Shown here piece after piece: positions 1-6,037 of a stretch of 6,037 bases of DNA. Under the pieces are notes generated by a model. The model made no database searches and was not told the origin of the DNA. It saw nothing but the letters and a program-made list of their open reading frames with translations. Each line of letters begins with the position of its first letter. Positions within the stretch are counted from its first letter, which is position 1. The translations under genes and the position numbers were made by a program. The stretch is taken from assembly GCA_012727745.1 (NCBI GenBank), contig JAAYGJ010000284.1:1-6037 (forward strand), written 5' to 3'. This DNA comes from Clostridia bacterium. GTDB lineage: Bacteria > Bacillota > DSM-521 > Neomoorellales > Neomoorellaceae.

Positions 1-626
1 GAACGGCACTGGCGCCGGGCAATAGCGCTGCCGCTGCCGGCAGTAGTCCTGGCGGCGCCGGCGCGGCTGCAGGCGCAGGCCAGGGGGCAGGCGGGATTGC
101 CGCCGCTCCCGGCCCGGTGGGAGCGGCAGGGGGCGCCTATGCCGGCGGTAGCGGTACGGGAGCCGACAGCCCGGTTGCCGCTGGCCATAGCCCTGGGAGC
201 AGTAGCAGTGTCGACGGCGGGTCTGCTGCCGGCGGGGGCGGCGATGGTCAGGGAGGTACTGGCGACAGCGGTGGCGGCCAGGGTAGCGGCAGGGGCCCCG
301 GCGGCCAGGGCGGGGGTGGCAGTAGCGCCGGCAGCGGCAGTGCCGGCCTGGAGCAGGGTTATGCTCCCTTTTTACCCGGCGGTGAAGGATTTTTAGCTCA
401 GGTGCAGGCTACTGTTGGCGCCGGCGAGGCTGGGCTGGAAGTGAGCCAGCCCTGGTCGCCGGCGGCGCTGGGTGCAGTGCCTTTCTACGAAGAGGTCTAC
501 CCCTTCTATGTTGCCCGGGCGCGGGAAACCATCAGCCGTTCCCCCTTACCGCCGCCCCTGGAAAAGCTGGTCTGGCAGTATTTCAGTGCGATTGAGCCCC
601 ATGCGGACCATACAGGTAGCCCGTAA
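1..626 (+). CDS. Gly/Ala/Ser-rich protein of unknown function, C-terminal part (5' end outside window)
   Basis: I do not recognise this protein. The frame is open from position 3 to the TAA at 624-626, giving 207 visible residues, so the true start lies upstream. Residues 1-115 are almost entirely Gly, Ala and Ser with some Gln, Pro and Asp. This looks like a flexible linker, without strict collagen G-X-Y periodicity. From about residue 118 (YAPFLPGGEGF) composition becomes normal. The last 50 residues hold an aromatic-rich segment (VPFYEEVYPFY, 159-169) and a second one (RSPLPPPLEKLVWQYF, 179-194) that look like a small helical domain. No membrane segment is visible in this part. The stop lies 22 bases before the MoxR start, so the two are probably co-transcribed. 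I infer a cassette partner, perhaps an envelope protein whose N-terminal domain is off the window. An internal GTG at 117 could be miscalled as a start, but nothing supports starting there. Confidence 0.75.
   Translation, partial: TALAPGNSAAAAGSSPGGAGAAAGAGQGAGGIAAAPGPVGAAGGAYAGGSGTGADSPVAAGHSPGSSSSVDGGSAAGGGGDGQGGTGDSGGGQGSGRGPGGQGGGGSSAGSGSAGLEQGYAPFLPGGEGFLAQVQATVGAGEAGLEVSQPWSPAALGAVPFYEEVYPFYVARARETISRSPLPPPLEKLVWQYFSAIEPHADHTGSP
3..347 (+). repeat. Low-complexity Gly/Ala/Ser-coding tract
   Basis: This stretch is dominated by GGC, GGT, GGG, GCC and AGC/AGT codons, giving a degenerate GGC-rich sequence that encodes a disordered linker of about 115 residues. No exact tandem unit is visible; the repetition is compositional. 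Synonymous codons are mixed, which suggests selection on the protein composition rather than recent expansion of a short DNA repeat. Confidence 0.7.
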
Positions 627-635
627 TTGATTGAT

Positions 636-640
636 GGGAG
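636..640 (+). promoter_or_regulatory. Ribosome binding site of the MoxR gene
   Basis: GGGAG lies 8 bases before the ATG at 649. This decides the start: the in-frame TTG at 631 and ATG at 634 overlap or precede this site and have no good site of their own. Confidence 0.7.
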
Positions 641-648
641 TTTTAAAT

Positions 649-1677
649 ATGCAAGCAAAGACAGTTAAGCAGGGAGAAGCCGGGATCAAGGAAATACTGG
701 CGACTACAGGGAAACGCCTGGAAGAGATGACGGCGGCCCTGGGCGAAGTTATTGTGGGCCAGCGGGAGGTTATCCACCAGGTAATAACGGCGCTGCTGGC
801 AGGAGGGCATGTTCTGCTGGAAGGGGTGCCGGGTCTGGGCAAGACAGCCCTGGTGCGGGCCATCGCCCAGGTGACGGGCTTGAGCTTTCGGCGCCTGCAG
901 TTTACGCCCGACCTGATGCCGGCCGATATCAGCGGCACCATGGTCTTCCGGGAGGGAGCCGGAGGGGAAGGTTCGTTTCAATTTGAACCGGGGCCGATTT
1001 TTGCCAACCTGGTCCTGGCTGATGAAATCAACCGGGCGACACCCAAAACCCAGAGCGCCCTGCTGGAAGCTATGCAGGAAGGCACCGTTACTACTGCCGG
1101 TGTCAGCCGCCCCCTGCCGCGACCTTTCTTTGTCCTGGCTACCCAGAACCCCCTGGAGATGGAGGGTACCTATCCTCTGCCTGAAGCCCAGTTAGACCGT
1201 TTCCTATTCAAAATCCTGGTGCCTATGCCGGCAGCGGACGAACTGGCAGCTATTGCCCGGCTTACTACCGGTGCTGTTACTCCGACAGCCCCACAGGTGC
1301 TGCAGCCGGGCGAACTGGAGCAATGGCAGCAGCAGGTGAGGCAGGTAGTTGTAGTGACAGAGGTAATTGATTATGCAGCTCGGCTAGTTATGGCTACCCA
1401 TCCAGGCAACCCCGACAGGCCGGAAATGGTAGGGCGTTTTGTGCGCTTTGGCGCCAGCCCCCGGGCGGTACAGGCTCTTGTGCTGGGAGCCCGGGCTGAG
1501 GCTTTGCGGGCCGGGAGGCCTTATGCCGATTACGAAGATGTGCGCCGGGTAGCCCTGCCGGCCCTGCGCCACCGGGTGCTGTTAAATTATGAAGCTTTGG
1601 CTGAAGGGGTTAGCAGCGACATGATAGTGACAGATATTTTAGCCCGGATTCCTGTTGCCCGGGAGGCGGGTGTATAA
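649..1677 (+). CDS. MoxR-family AAA+ ATPase
   Basis: This is a 342-residue cytosolic AAA+ ATPase of the MoxR group (AAA_3 core plus lid), close to the usual family length. Walker A is GVPGLGKT at residues 59-66. Walker B is LVLADEINRA at 121-130, with D125 and E126. Sensor 1 is ATQNP at 164-168. The arginine-finger region LPEAQLDRF ends near 185 (R184), and the sensor 2 motif GASPRA is at 268-273 (R272). All catalytic elements are present, so it should hydrolyse ATP. There is no signal peptide or membrane segment. MoxR ATPases typically act with VWA-domain partners as chaperones that mature or activate other complexes. The gene abuts a DUF58 gene with no spacing (TAA then ATG), which is the classic pairing. 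The start at 649 is chosen from the GGGAG site; starting at 631 would add six residues. The client cannot be told from the sequence. Confidence 0.96.
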   Translation: MQAKTVKQGEAGIKEILATTGKRLEEMTAALGEVIVGQREVIHQVITALLAGGHVLLEGVPGLGKTALVRAIAQVTGLSFRRLQFTPDLMPADISGTMVFREGAGGEGSFQFEPGPIFANLVLADEINRATPKTQSALLEAMQEGTVTTAGVSRPLPRPFFVLATQNPLEMEGTYPLPEAQLDRFLFKILVPMPAADELAAIARLTTGAVTPTAPQVLQPGELEQWQQQVRQVVVVTEVIDYAARLVMATHPGNPDRPEMVGRFVRFGASPRAVQALVLGARAEALRAGRPYADYEDVRRVALPALRHRVLLNYEALAEGVSSDMIVTDILARIPVAREAGV

Positions 1678-2580
1678 ATGCCGGCGCCGGAGCTTTTCCC
1701 TCCTGCCCTGCTGGCCCGCCTGGCCGGCTACCGGCTGGTGTCCCGGCAGCCGGCCCGGGCAGCTGCAGGGGGTTCCTGGCGGTCCCGCCTTAAGGGTGGC
1801 ACGGTAGAATTTGCTGATTACCGGGAATATTCTCCCGGCGATGAGCCGCGCCGGGTGGATTGGAAGGCTTATGCCCGTCTACGGCGCCTTTATGTGAAAG
1901 AATACCTGGATGAACGGGAGGACAGGATTCTTTTTTTAATAGATACCAGCGCTTCCATGGATTTTGGCGGCGCTCACCATAAAGGACTTTTTGCCTTGAA
2001 ACTGGCGGCCGGCCTGGGCAGCTGTGCGTTGAGCAATCAGGACAGCCTGGCAGTGTTTAGCCCCGGCGGCGGGCGCGCGCCCCGGCTTTTTCCCCCTGCC
2101 AGGGGGCTTAAGGCCCTGCCCCGGCTGCAGGAGTTCCTGGCCAACCTTAACTTCGGCGGTCAGGAAGACCTGGCGACAGCTTTAAAAAGGGCCCGGCAGC
2201 AGCTACCGCGGCTGCAGGGTCTCTATGTTTTTTCTGATTTCCTTTATCCTGACGGCATTGAACAGCTTTTACGTGAGGCAGCAGGGGCGGCAATGGAAGT
2301 CAACCTGCTGCAGATCCTGGCGCCGGAAGAGCGGGAAACGTTCGGGGAAGGGGACTGGCATTATTTAGATGCAGAAACAGGGGAGCGCCTGGAAGTAACC
2401 CTTACCCCGGCGGTGCTGGCGGCCTACCGCAAACGTTTGGAACAGTACCAGGCTGAGCTGAAGGCTGCCTGCCGGCGCTGGGGTGCCCGCTATGTAACCC
2501 TGGACAGCAGCGCTCCTGTGTCGGCAACTTTACTGCAGACCCTGGTCCGGGAGGGAGTTTTGCAACCCCGGGGGTATTAA
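1678..2580 (+). CDS. DUF58 domain protein (VWA-like fold, MoxR partner)
   Basis: This is a 300-residue protein of the short, soluble DUF58 form, with no predicted membrane segment. The family signature spans residues 45-67 and includes REYSPGDEPRRVDWKAYAR. A VWA-like domain follows. MIDAS motif 1 is DTSAS at 89-93 in the strand ILFLIDTSASM, and the third-loop aspartate is D187 in VFSDF. The second-loop threonine, usually in a GGTDL-like sequence, is not present; the matching stretch reads GGQEDL (160-165), so metal binding may be altered. DUF58 proteins are almost always encoded beside MoxR and are thought to be adaptors, but their biochemical role is poorly defined. The ATG directly follows the MoxR TAA, and GGGAGG at 1661-1666 inside the MoxR gene serves as its ribosome binding site. 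Translation is therefore probably coupled to MoxR. Confidence 0.93.
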   Translation: MPAPELFPPALLARLAGYRLVSRQPARAAAGGSWRSRLKGGTVEFADYREYSPGDEPRRVDWKAYARLRRLYVKEYLDEREDRILFLIDTSASMDFGGAHHKGLFALKLAAGLGSCALSNQDSLAVFSPGGGRAPRLFPPARGLKALPRLQEFLANLNFGGQEDLATALKRARQQLPRLQGLYVFSDFLYPDGIEQLLREAAGAAMEVNLLQILAPEERETFGEGDWHYLDAETGERLEVTLTPAVLAAYRKRLEQYQAELKAACRRWGARYVTLDSSAPVSATLLQTLVREGVLQPRGY

Positions 2581-2602
2581 GCTATAAAAGGATGTTATTC
2601 GC

Positions 2603-2607
2603 GGAGG
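2603..2607 (+). promoter_or_regulatory. Ribosome binding site of the BatA-like gene
   Basis: GGAGG is 4 bases before TTG at 2612 and 10 bases before a second in-frame TTG at 2618. No in-frame ATG or GTG lies between the upstream in-frame stop at 2585-2587 and these codons, so a TTG start is hard to avoid. Which of the two is used is open: the first spacing is short and the second slightly long. Confidence 0.65.
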
Positions 2608-2611
2608 TTAT

Positions 2612-4498
2612 TTGCCTTTGAGCTTTAGCCATCCCCAGCTGCTTTTGCTGGCTTTAACCCTGCCGGCTATTCTTGCCTTATATATCCTGCGCCGGCGTCG
2701 CCGGGAACGGCTGGTATCCAGCACCATGCTCTGGCGGCAGGCAACTGCTGAACTCAATGCCAACCGCCCCTGGCAGCGCCTGCGGCGCCATTTATTGCTC
2801 TGGCTGCAGCTCCTGGCAGCAGCCCTGTTGACCCTGGCGGCTGCCGGCCCTGTCTGGTATCATAGCGGGGCGCCTGAAGAGACCATTGTCCTGCTGGATG
2901 CTTCGGCCAGCATGCAGGGCACCGATGTCAGTCCTGATCGATTTACGGCTGCCTGCCGGGCCATTGTGGCAGAAGCCGCAAGCCTAAAACCGGGGGCCAC
3001 GATGACAGTTATTGTTTTTGGGCAGCGGCCCCGTGTGGTGGTACAGGAGGCTACGGATGCTGCCAGTGTTCGCCAGGCACTGGCCGGCCTGCGGCCTGAG
3101 GCTGGTGGGGCAGACCTGGGCCCGGCCCTTTCCCTGGCCACAGCCCTGGCCAGGGAGGCAGAGACGGCCCGTTTCCTGCTGGTGAGCGACGGCGGCGTAA
3201 CCATACCTGCCGGGGCGCCGCCGCTGGAATATTTAGCCGTGGCCGGTGAAGGGAATAATATCGCCCTGACCGGTCTCACCCTGCGGCAGCTGCCGCAGGG
3301 GCAGGCAGCTCTGGTGACAGTGCAAAATTTCGCTAAGCAGCCGGTTTCCGGGCAGGTGCTCCTGCGGGCTGCAGCAGTTGAGGCAGACGGCCAGACTTTC
3401 GCGCTGGAGCCGGGGGCAACGGCCCATTTGCTCTGGGAAGGGCTGCCGTCCGGTGGGCCGGTGACAGCTGAGCTGAAGCCGGACGATCCGGCAAGCAATT
3501 CTCTGGCCCTGGATGACAGCTTCTGGGCTGTACCCCAAACTGAACGACAGGTGCAGGCCTTGCTTGTAACTGAGGGAAATATGTTTTTAGAACGGGCGTT
3601 AAGTTTGCTAACAAACCTGAGTGTTTACCGGGTAACGCCGGCAGCTTACCAGCAGATGCTGGCTACTGCCTATCCCTATGAACTGACGGTCCTGGACGGG
3701 GTGGCGGCCGGGACAGAGTTGCCTCCGGGAGCGGTCCTGCTGATTAATCCCCCTGAAGGTTTAAATTTTTATGGTGCTGTCTGCGGTCCGGCCTACCGGC
3801 CGGCAGAGCTGCAGGCCGTACCTGGCAGCCCGTTTTTAGCCTATGTAGACCTGGCTGAAATCCAGCTGGCCCGGGCCCGGAGTCTTACCCTGGGGCAAGG
3901 CTGGCAGGCAGATATCATGAGCGGCAGCAGCCCTCTTCTAGCCCACCGGGAAGAAGGGGGTGGCCGGCGCCTGGCGCTGCTGGCTGCGGATCTTTTCGCT
4001 TCTGACTTGCCTTTACGCCCCTCTTTTCCCATCTTGATGCAGAATATCGTCAGCTGGCTGCTGCCTCCCCTGCTGGAAGCTCCCCGGGAAGCGCTGACGG
4101 GGCAGGAAATAAAGCTTGCTGCCCTGCCCCTGGCGGAAGAAATTGTAGTTAGCGGAGCGGACGGCCGGCAGGTGCTCCTGGCACCGCCCTTTCCCCCGGC
4201 GCCATTTATTACAGATACGCCCGGCTTATACCGTTTAACCCAGAGCTGGGGCCGGCAAGATGGCGAGCCCGAAGCCCGGGCCACAGCCCTTTTTGCTGTC
4301 AACGCTTACCGGGCAACAGAGGCTGACCTCAGCCCCCGCGAGCCGGTCAGGGCTGGCAGCGAAGATGGGGGCAGTAATGGTGAAGCGGTATTGACCCGGT
4401 CAGAACCTGTTCGTTCCCACCATCTTGGCGGTTTTTTTTGCCTGCTGGCCCTGCTGCTAATATTGGTAGAATGGAGGGCAGCCTGCCGTGGCTATTAG
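2612..4498 (+). CDS. BatA-like membrane-anchored VWA domain protein
   Basis: This 628-residue protein has a BatA-type N-terminus. It has a hydrophobic helix at about residues 9-26, an arginine cluster (27-33) with the LVSSTMLW motif, and a second helix at about 60-80 ending LAAAGPVW. A VWA domain follows from about 90. MIDAS motif 1 is DASAS at 96-100 and the third-loop Asp is D193 (VSDGG). The second-loop Thr is replaced by Ala (A167 in GGADL). Next come a beta-rich region (about 215-305), a degenerate glutamine-amidotransferase-like region (about 312-485), a further beta-rich stretch and a C-terminal helix (about 605-620). The positive-inside rule puts the VWA domain and following regions outside the membrane. 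The start is TTG at 2612; TTG at 2618 would give MSFSHPQLLLL, also typical of the family. It follows the DUF58 gene by 31 bases and overlaps the next gene by 11. Its role in a Bat/MoxR complex is inferred. Confidence 0.9.
   Translation: MPLSFSHPQLLLLALTLPAILALYILRRRRRERLVSSTMLWRQATAELNANRPWQRLRRHLLLWLQLLAAALLTLAAAGPVWYHSGAPEETIVLLDASASMQGTDVSPDRFTAACRAIVAEAASLKPGATMTVIVFGQRPRVVVQEATDAASVRQALAGLRPEAGGADLGPALSLATALAREAETARFLLVSDGGVTIPAGAPPLEYLAVAGEGNNIALTGLTLRQLPQGQAALVTVQNFAKQPVSGQVLLRAAAVEADGQTFALEPGATAHLLWEGLPSGGPVTAELKPDDPASNSLALDDSFWAVPQTERQVQALLVTEGNMFLERALSLLTNLSVYRVTPAAYQQMLATAYPYELTVLDGVAAGTELPPGAVLLINPPEGLNFYGAVCGPAYRPAELQAVPGSPFLAYVDLAEIQLARARSLTLGQGWQADIMSGSSPLLAHREEGGGRRLALLAADLFASDLPLRPSFPILMQNIVSWLLPPLLEAPREALTGQEIKLAALPLAEEIVVSGADGRQVLLAPPFPPAPFITDTPGLYRLTQSWGRQDGEPEARATALFAVNAYRATEADLSPREPVRAGSEDGGSNGEAVLTRSEPVRSHHLGGFFCLLALLLILVEWRAACRGY
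4473..4478 (+). promoter_or_regulatory. Ribosome binding site of the dual-VWA gene, inside the preceding gene
   Basis: GGAGGG lies 9 bases before the GTG at 4488 and within the coding sequence of the BatA-like gene. It fixes the non-ATG start and implies re-initiation or coupling, because the upstream stop codon (4496-4498) lies just past the new start. Confidence 0.75.
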
Positions 4499-6037
4499 CT
4501 TTGACCAGCCTCTCTGGTGGCTGGCCCTGCCGGGCCTCGTAATCCTGGTCTGGTACTGGCGCCGGCCGTGGCTGTTGCAGGCCCGGGCCGGCAGCAGGGA
4601 GGCCTACCGGCGGGAATGGCGCCGCCTGTTGGTCCGCCTGCTGGTGCTCATGCTGCTGGTAGCGGCCTTGGCCGGGCCCCGCTGGTTTACTATTGTTAAC
4701 CACCAGGCGGTTGTTTTTGCCCTGGATGCTTCCGCCAGCATGGGTACGGCGGTGGCTGCAGGAGAAGCCTGGCTGCGCCAGGCTCTGGCCCTCAAACCGC
4801 CTCGCGACCGGGCCGGGGTAATAGCTTTCGGCGAGACAGCCCTGGTAGAAGTTCCGCTGAGTGAAGAACCGCTTTTCCGGCGGCTGGAGACGGCTCCCGG
4901 CACTGACGGCAGTAACTTTGGCGCAGCTTTGAACCTGGCCCAAGGTCTTTTACCGGCAGAAGCGCGGCGGCGGTTGGTACTTATTTCTGACGGCCGTGAG
5001 ACAGGTGAGGAAGCAGTGACGCTGGCCCGGGAGCTTTCCCAGGCAGGTATCCGGGTTGATGTTTACCCGCTGGGAGCTCCTACGGCAGCGGATATCCGCC
5101 TAGATGCTCTGGAACTGCCGCCGCGGGCCTATGCCGGTGAAAGTTGCAGCTTGCAGCTTACAATTACCGCTAGCCAGCCTGCAGCGGCTACTGTAGTGCT
5201 GGAGCGAGATAATGAACTGCTGGTAAGCCGTGAAGTTAACTTGTTTGCCGGCAGTAACCGCCTGACTTTGCCGGTAGACGTGGGCCCAACAGGATTGCAT
5301 CGCTACCGGGCGCGGCTGCTGGCCGAGCAATATGTCGACAGCATCAGTGCCAATAATGAAGCCGGAGCGGTGCAGCAGGTGCTGGGCCCGCCCCGGGTTC
5401 TGCTGGTAGCCGATACGGCAGCTGAAGCGGCTGCGCTGCAGCAGGTTCTGGAAGCGGGACAGGTTGAAGTTGAAACGGTAACGCCAGCCGGGGTGCCGCA
5501 GGATCCGGCAGGTTGGGCCCGCTACAGCGCTGTTTTTCTCCTTGACGTACCCGCTTATAGCTTAGGCGAGGAAGCTATGGCCCAGCTGGAGAGTTACGTC
5601 CGCGATGGCGGCGGCGGCCTCATGATGAGCGGCGGCCCCGATGCTTTTGGCCCGGGCGGCTATGCTGGCACACCAATTGAAAAGGCCCTGCCGGTAGAAA
5701 TGCAAATAGGGGGGCAGGGAGAACTGCCTTCGCTGAGCCTGATGCTGGTAATTGACAGGTCGGGCAGTATGGATGCTTATGCCGGGGGCGCTAATAAAAT
5801 TGATTTGGCCAAGGAAGCTGCCGCCCGGGCGGCAGCGATGCTGACAGCCCGGGACCAGGTGGGGGTAATTGCTTTTGACAGCAGCCCCTGGGAGGTGGTG
5901 CCCCTGGGGCCGGTAACGAATCAAGAGCTTTTACGGCAGCAAATAGGCAGTATTTATGCCGGCGGCGGCACCGAAATCTACCCGGCCCTGGCGGCGGCTT
6001 ACCATGCTCTAGCCGGGGCCACGACCCGGGTCACACA
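4488..6037 (+). CDS. Dual-VWA membrane protein with amidotransferase-like domain (3' end outside window)
   Basis: The first 516 residues are visible, and the frame stays open to the window edge. The protein starts at GTG 4488 as MAISFDQPLWW. It has a helix at about 9-24, a basic loop (RRPW to RREWRR) and a second helix at about 48-64 ending LAGPRW, the same plan as the preceding gene. VWA domain 1 (about 73-200) has DASAS at 80-84 and D168, with Ser (S142) near the usual Thr. A beta-rich region follows (about 205-300). A class I amidotransferase-like fold (about 302-403, with GGGGLMMSGGPDAFGPGGY) contains no Cys, so it cannot be a classical glutaminase. VWA domain 2 begins near 417 with a complete first motif DRSGS (423-427) and T495 in GGGTEIYPAL; its third loop is beyond the edge. 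Related Firmicutes proteins are usually about 900 residues. VWA and amidotransferase-like domains are predicted outside the membrane. Function is unknown beyond MoxR-cassette membership. Confidence 0.92.
   Translation, partial: MAISFDQPLWWLALPGLVILVWYWRRPWLLQARAGSREAYRREWRRLLVRLLVLMLLVAALAGPRWFTIVNHQAVVFALDASASMGTAVAAGEAWLRQALALKPPRDRAGVIAFGETALVEVPLSEEPLFRRLETAPGTDGSNFGAALNLAQGLLPAEARRRLVLISDGRETGEEAVTLARELSQAGIRVDVYPLGAPTAADIRLDALELPPRAYAGESCSLQLTITASQPAAATVVLERDNELLVSREVNLFAGSNRLTLPVDVGPTGLHRYRARLLAEQYVDSISANNEAGAVQQVLGPPRVLLVADTAAEAAALQQVLEAGQVEVETVTPAGVPQDPAGWARYSAVFLLDVPAYSLGEEAMAQLESYVRDGGGGLMMSGGPDAFGPGGYAGTPIEKALPVEMQIGGQGELPSLSLMLVIDRSGSMDAYAGGANKIDLAKEAAARAAAMLTARDQVGVIAFDSSPWEVVPLGPVTNQELLRQQIGSIYAGGGTEIYPALAAAYHALAGATTRVT

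Noticed and set aside
97..396. A 99-codon + strand frame rich in Ala and Val inside the first gene
   Set aside because: It overlaps the longer frame that stays open from the window edge and ends in a normal-composition tail. GC-rich repetitive DNA readily leaves other frames open.
546..941. Antisense frame spanning the first gene's end and the MoxR start
   Set aside because: It covers the Walker A region of a certain gene on the + strand, and its product is basic and low in recognisable structure, as expected of a shadow.
1931..1937. Run of seven T in the DUF58 gene as a terminator or slippage site
   Set aside because: It encodes the hydrophobic strand leading into the DTSAS motif, and I see no GC-rich hairpin directly before it.
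2581..2611. TATAAA-like sequence in the 31-base gap as an internal promoter
   Set aside because: No matching -35 element is visible at the right distance, and the gap is short enough for simple co-transcription.
2860..3498. A 212-codon antisense frame opposite the BatA-like VWA domain
   Set aside because: It is the mirror of a GC-rich coding sequence with clear VWA motifs on the + strand. The antisense product has no recognisable domain and no ribosome binding site that I can see.
4517..4699. Short + strand frame after the BatA-like stop
   Set aside because: It lies within the dual-VWA gene in another frame, over its two N-terminal helices, and has no independent support.

Overview
The window is GC-rich and gene-dense, with everything readable on the + strand. 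It holds five genes in one apparent operon. The largest gap between genes is 31 bases, one gene pair abuts stop to start, and another overlaps by 11 bases. Strong GGAGG-type ribosome binding sites, two non-ATG starts (TTG, GTG) and the particular gene families point to a high-GC Firmicute. A Moorella-like member of the Clostridia/Moorellia is my best guess, from codon style and gene order only; I could not search for it.

Layout: (1) 1-626, the 3' part of a gene that begins outside the window, with a long Gly/Ala/Ser-rich linker and a short folded-looking C-terminus of unknown function. (2) 649-1677, a MoxR-family AAA+ ATPase. (3) 1678-2580, a short soluble DUF58 protein with a VWA-like fold. 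(4) 2612-4498, a membrane-anchored BatA-like VWA protein of 628 residues. (5) 4488 to the window edge, the first 516 residues of a larger membrane protein with two VWA domains flanking a glutamine-amidotransferase-like domain. No RNA genes, mobile elements, CRISPR arrays, internal promoters or terminators were found.

The set is a MoxR/DUF58/VWA cassette. In characterised relatives (MoxR of methanol dehydrogenase maturation, RavA-ViaA, Bat proteins), the ATPase works with VWA partners in assembly or metal insertion of other complexes, or in envelope stress tolerance. Here the MoxR and DUF58 proteins look cytosolic. The charge pattern of the two large proteins puts their VWA domains outside the membrane. 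The client is not identifiable from this window.

The most notable features are the graded loss of metal-site residues across the four VWA domains, the shared architecture of the two large membrane proteins (probable paralogues), and the unidentified linker-rich protein at the head of the cassette. The cassette type is known; I see no clearly new system, and the upstream protein is the least explained part.
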